A stretch of 45,097 nt of DNA. Source: Desulfocapsaceae bacterium. Lineage in GTDB: Bacteria; Desulfobacterota; Desulfobulbia; Desulfobulbales; Desulfocapsaceae. The translations under genes were made by a program, and so were the position numbers. Numbering within the stretch: position 1 is the stretch's first letter; each line of letters begins with the position of its first letter. This document shows, in pieces, positions 44,971 to 45,097 of the stretch. The DNA lies in contig JAUSAB010000006.1 of assembly GCA_030653035.1 (NCBI GenBank), positions 1 through 45,097 of the forward strand, read 5' to 3'. Below the pieces are notes generated by a model. The model had not been told where the DNA came from. It made no database searches and saw only the letters and a program-made list of their open reading frames with translations.

Positions 44971-45097
44971 CTAATTCAAAAGTGAATCTATTATCCATGG
45001 CCAACCGACAATAGAAAGCACTTTTTCCGTATCAGTTTCCATTTCCCGAAGTGCTATTTCCAAATGGTCTTCAAGGGCATCAAGGCTGTCAAATACA
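44971..45097 (-). CDS. 3' end of a gene cut by the right edge, possibly a transposase
   Basis: An open frame of 41 codons ends in TAG at 44971-44973. The sequence FDSLDALEDHLEIALREM followed by KVLSIVGWPWIIDSLLN is coherent protein with a Trp-rich end, and reminds me of the C-terminal tail of DDE transposases (IS630-like). The identification is weak; the gene start lies outside. Confidence 0.4.
   Translation of the reverse strand, partial: VFDSLDALEDHLEIALREMETDTEKVLSIVGWPWIIDSLLN

Overview
The window looks like a chromosomal segment of a Desulfobacterota (deltaproteobacterial) anaerobe, most likely of the Desulfobulbales/Desulfobulbaceae type. This is inferred from gene content only: a 12-haem-motif membrane-anchored cytochrome, a mitochondrial-like elongation factor G of the kind found in spirochaetes, planctomycetes and deltaproteobacteria, a fused acetyl-CoA carboxylase carboxyltransferase beside a divergent biotin carboxylase, a one-subunit GltA/NfnB-type flavoprotein, and an F-type ATP synthase operon with two b-type subunits but no a or c gene. 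No phage, CRISPR array or secondary-metabolite island was seen. Most genes are housekeeping; novelty lies mainly in the intergenic DNA and in unusual versions of core genes.

Layout. 1-1701 (minus): a HEAT-like protein and a DinG-family helicase cut by the left edge. 1935-3734 (plus): a REC-GAF-histidine kinase. 3797-3943: a small inverted-repeat element. 3955-5367 (minus): a DHA2-type MFS exporter. 5744-7120 (plus): an outer-membrane porin with a promoter, a structured leader and a terminator. 7223-7756 (plus): an unrecognised gene. 13044-7784 (minus): an apparent operon HDOD protein, metallo-beta-lactamase-fold hydrolase, nadE, multihaem cytochrome. 14181-13200 (minus): eukaryotic-type hisA and a 62-residue protein. 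15030-14323 (minus): a P-loop ATPase. 17225-15141 (minus): fusA, behind a promoter and a terminator-like hairpin in its leader. 17730-17655: tRNA-Phe with promoter and terminator. 18569-17829 (minus): a zinc-ribbon acidic protein. 23476-18845 (minus): dgt-valS-nadC. 25029-23818 (minus): a GlcF-like iron-sulfur protein whose 5' end abuts a large palindromic repeat. 28971-25283 (minus): corC-lnt-prfB, with the RF2 frameshift site. 29311-33207 (plus): biotin carboxylase and fused AccA-AccD. 33309-33705 (plus): a small four-cysteine protein and tRNA-Lys. 35185-33770 (minus): GltD/GltA-like flavoprotein. 41371-35296 (minus): atpF'-atpF-atpH-atpA-atpG-atpD-atpC. 44833-41591 (minus): a cysteine hydrolase and alaS. 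44971-45097 (minus): the 3' end of a gene that may be a transposase.

Gene cooperation. NAD synthesis is represented by nadC and nadE in two separate operons. Translation is heavily represented (fusA, prfB, valS, alaS, two tRNAs). Malonyl-CoA synthesis is represented by the carboxylase pair, but no biotin carrier protein is seen. Energy metabolism is represented by ATP synthase F1 plus the b stalk and by the cytochrome. Several operons use 4-base GTGA stop/start overlaps (HEAT/dinG, MBL/nadE, atpF/atpH), which points to translational coupling.

The items I consider most worth checking are the palindromic repeat at the glcF 5' end, the fusA leader hairpin, the reversed-order AccA-AccD fusion, the eukaryotic-type HisA, and the group of diverged repeat-like intergenic sequences at about 23735, 30727 and 35716. 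I could not run alignments, folding or database searches, so all family assignments come from reading motifs.
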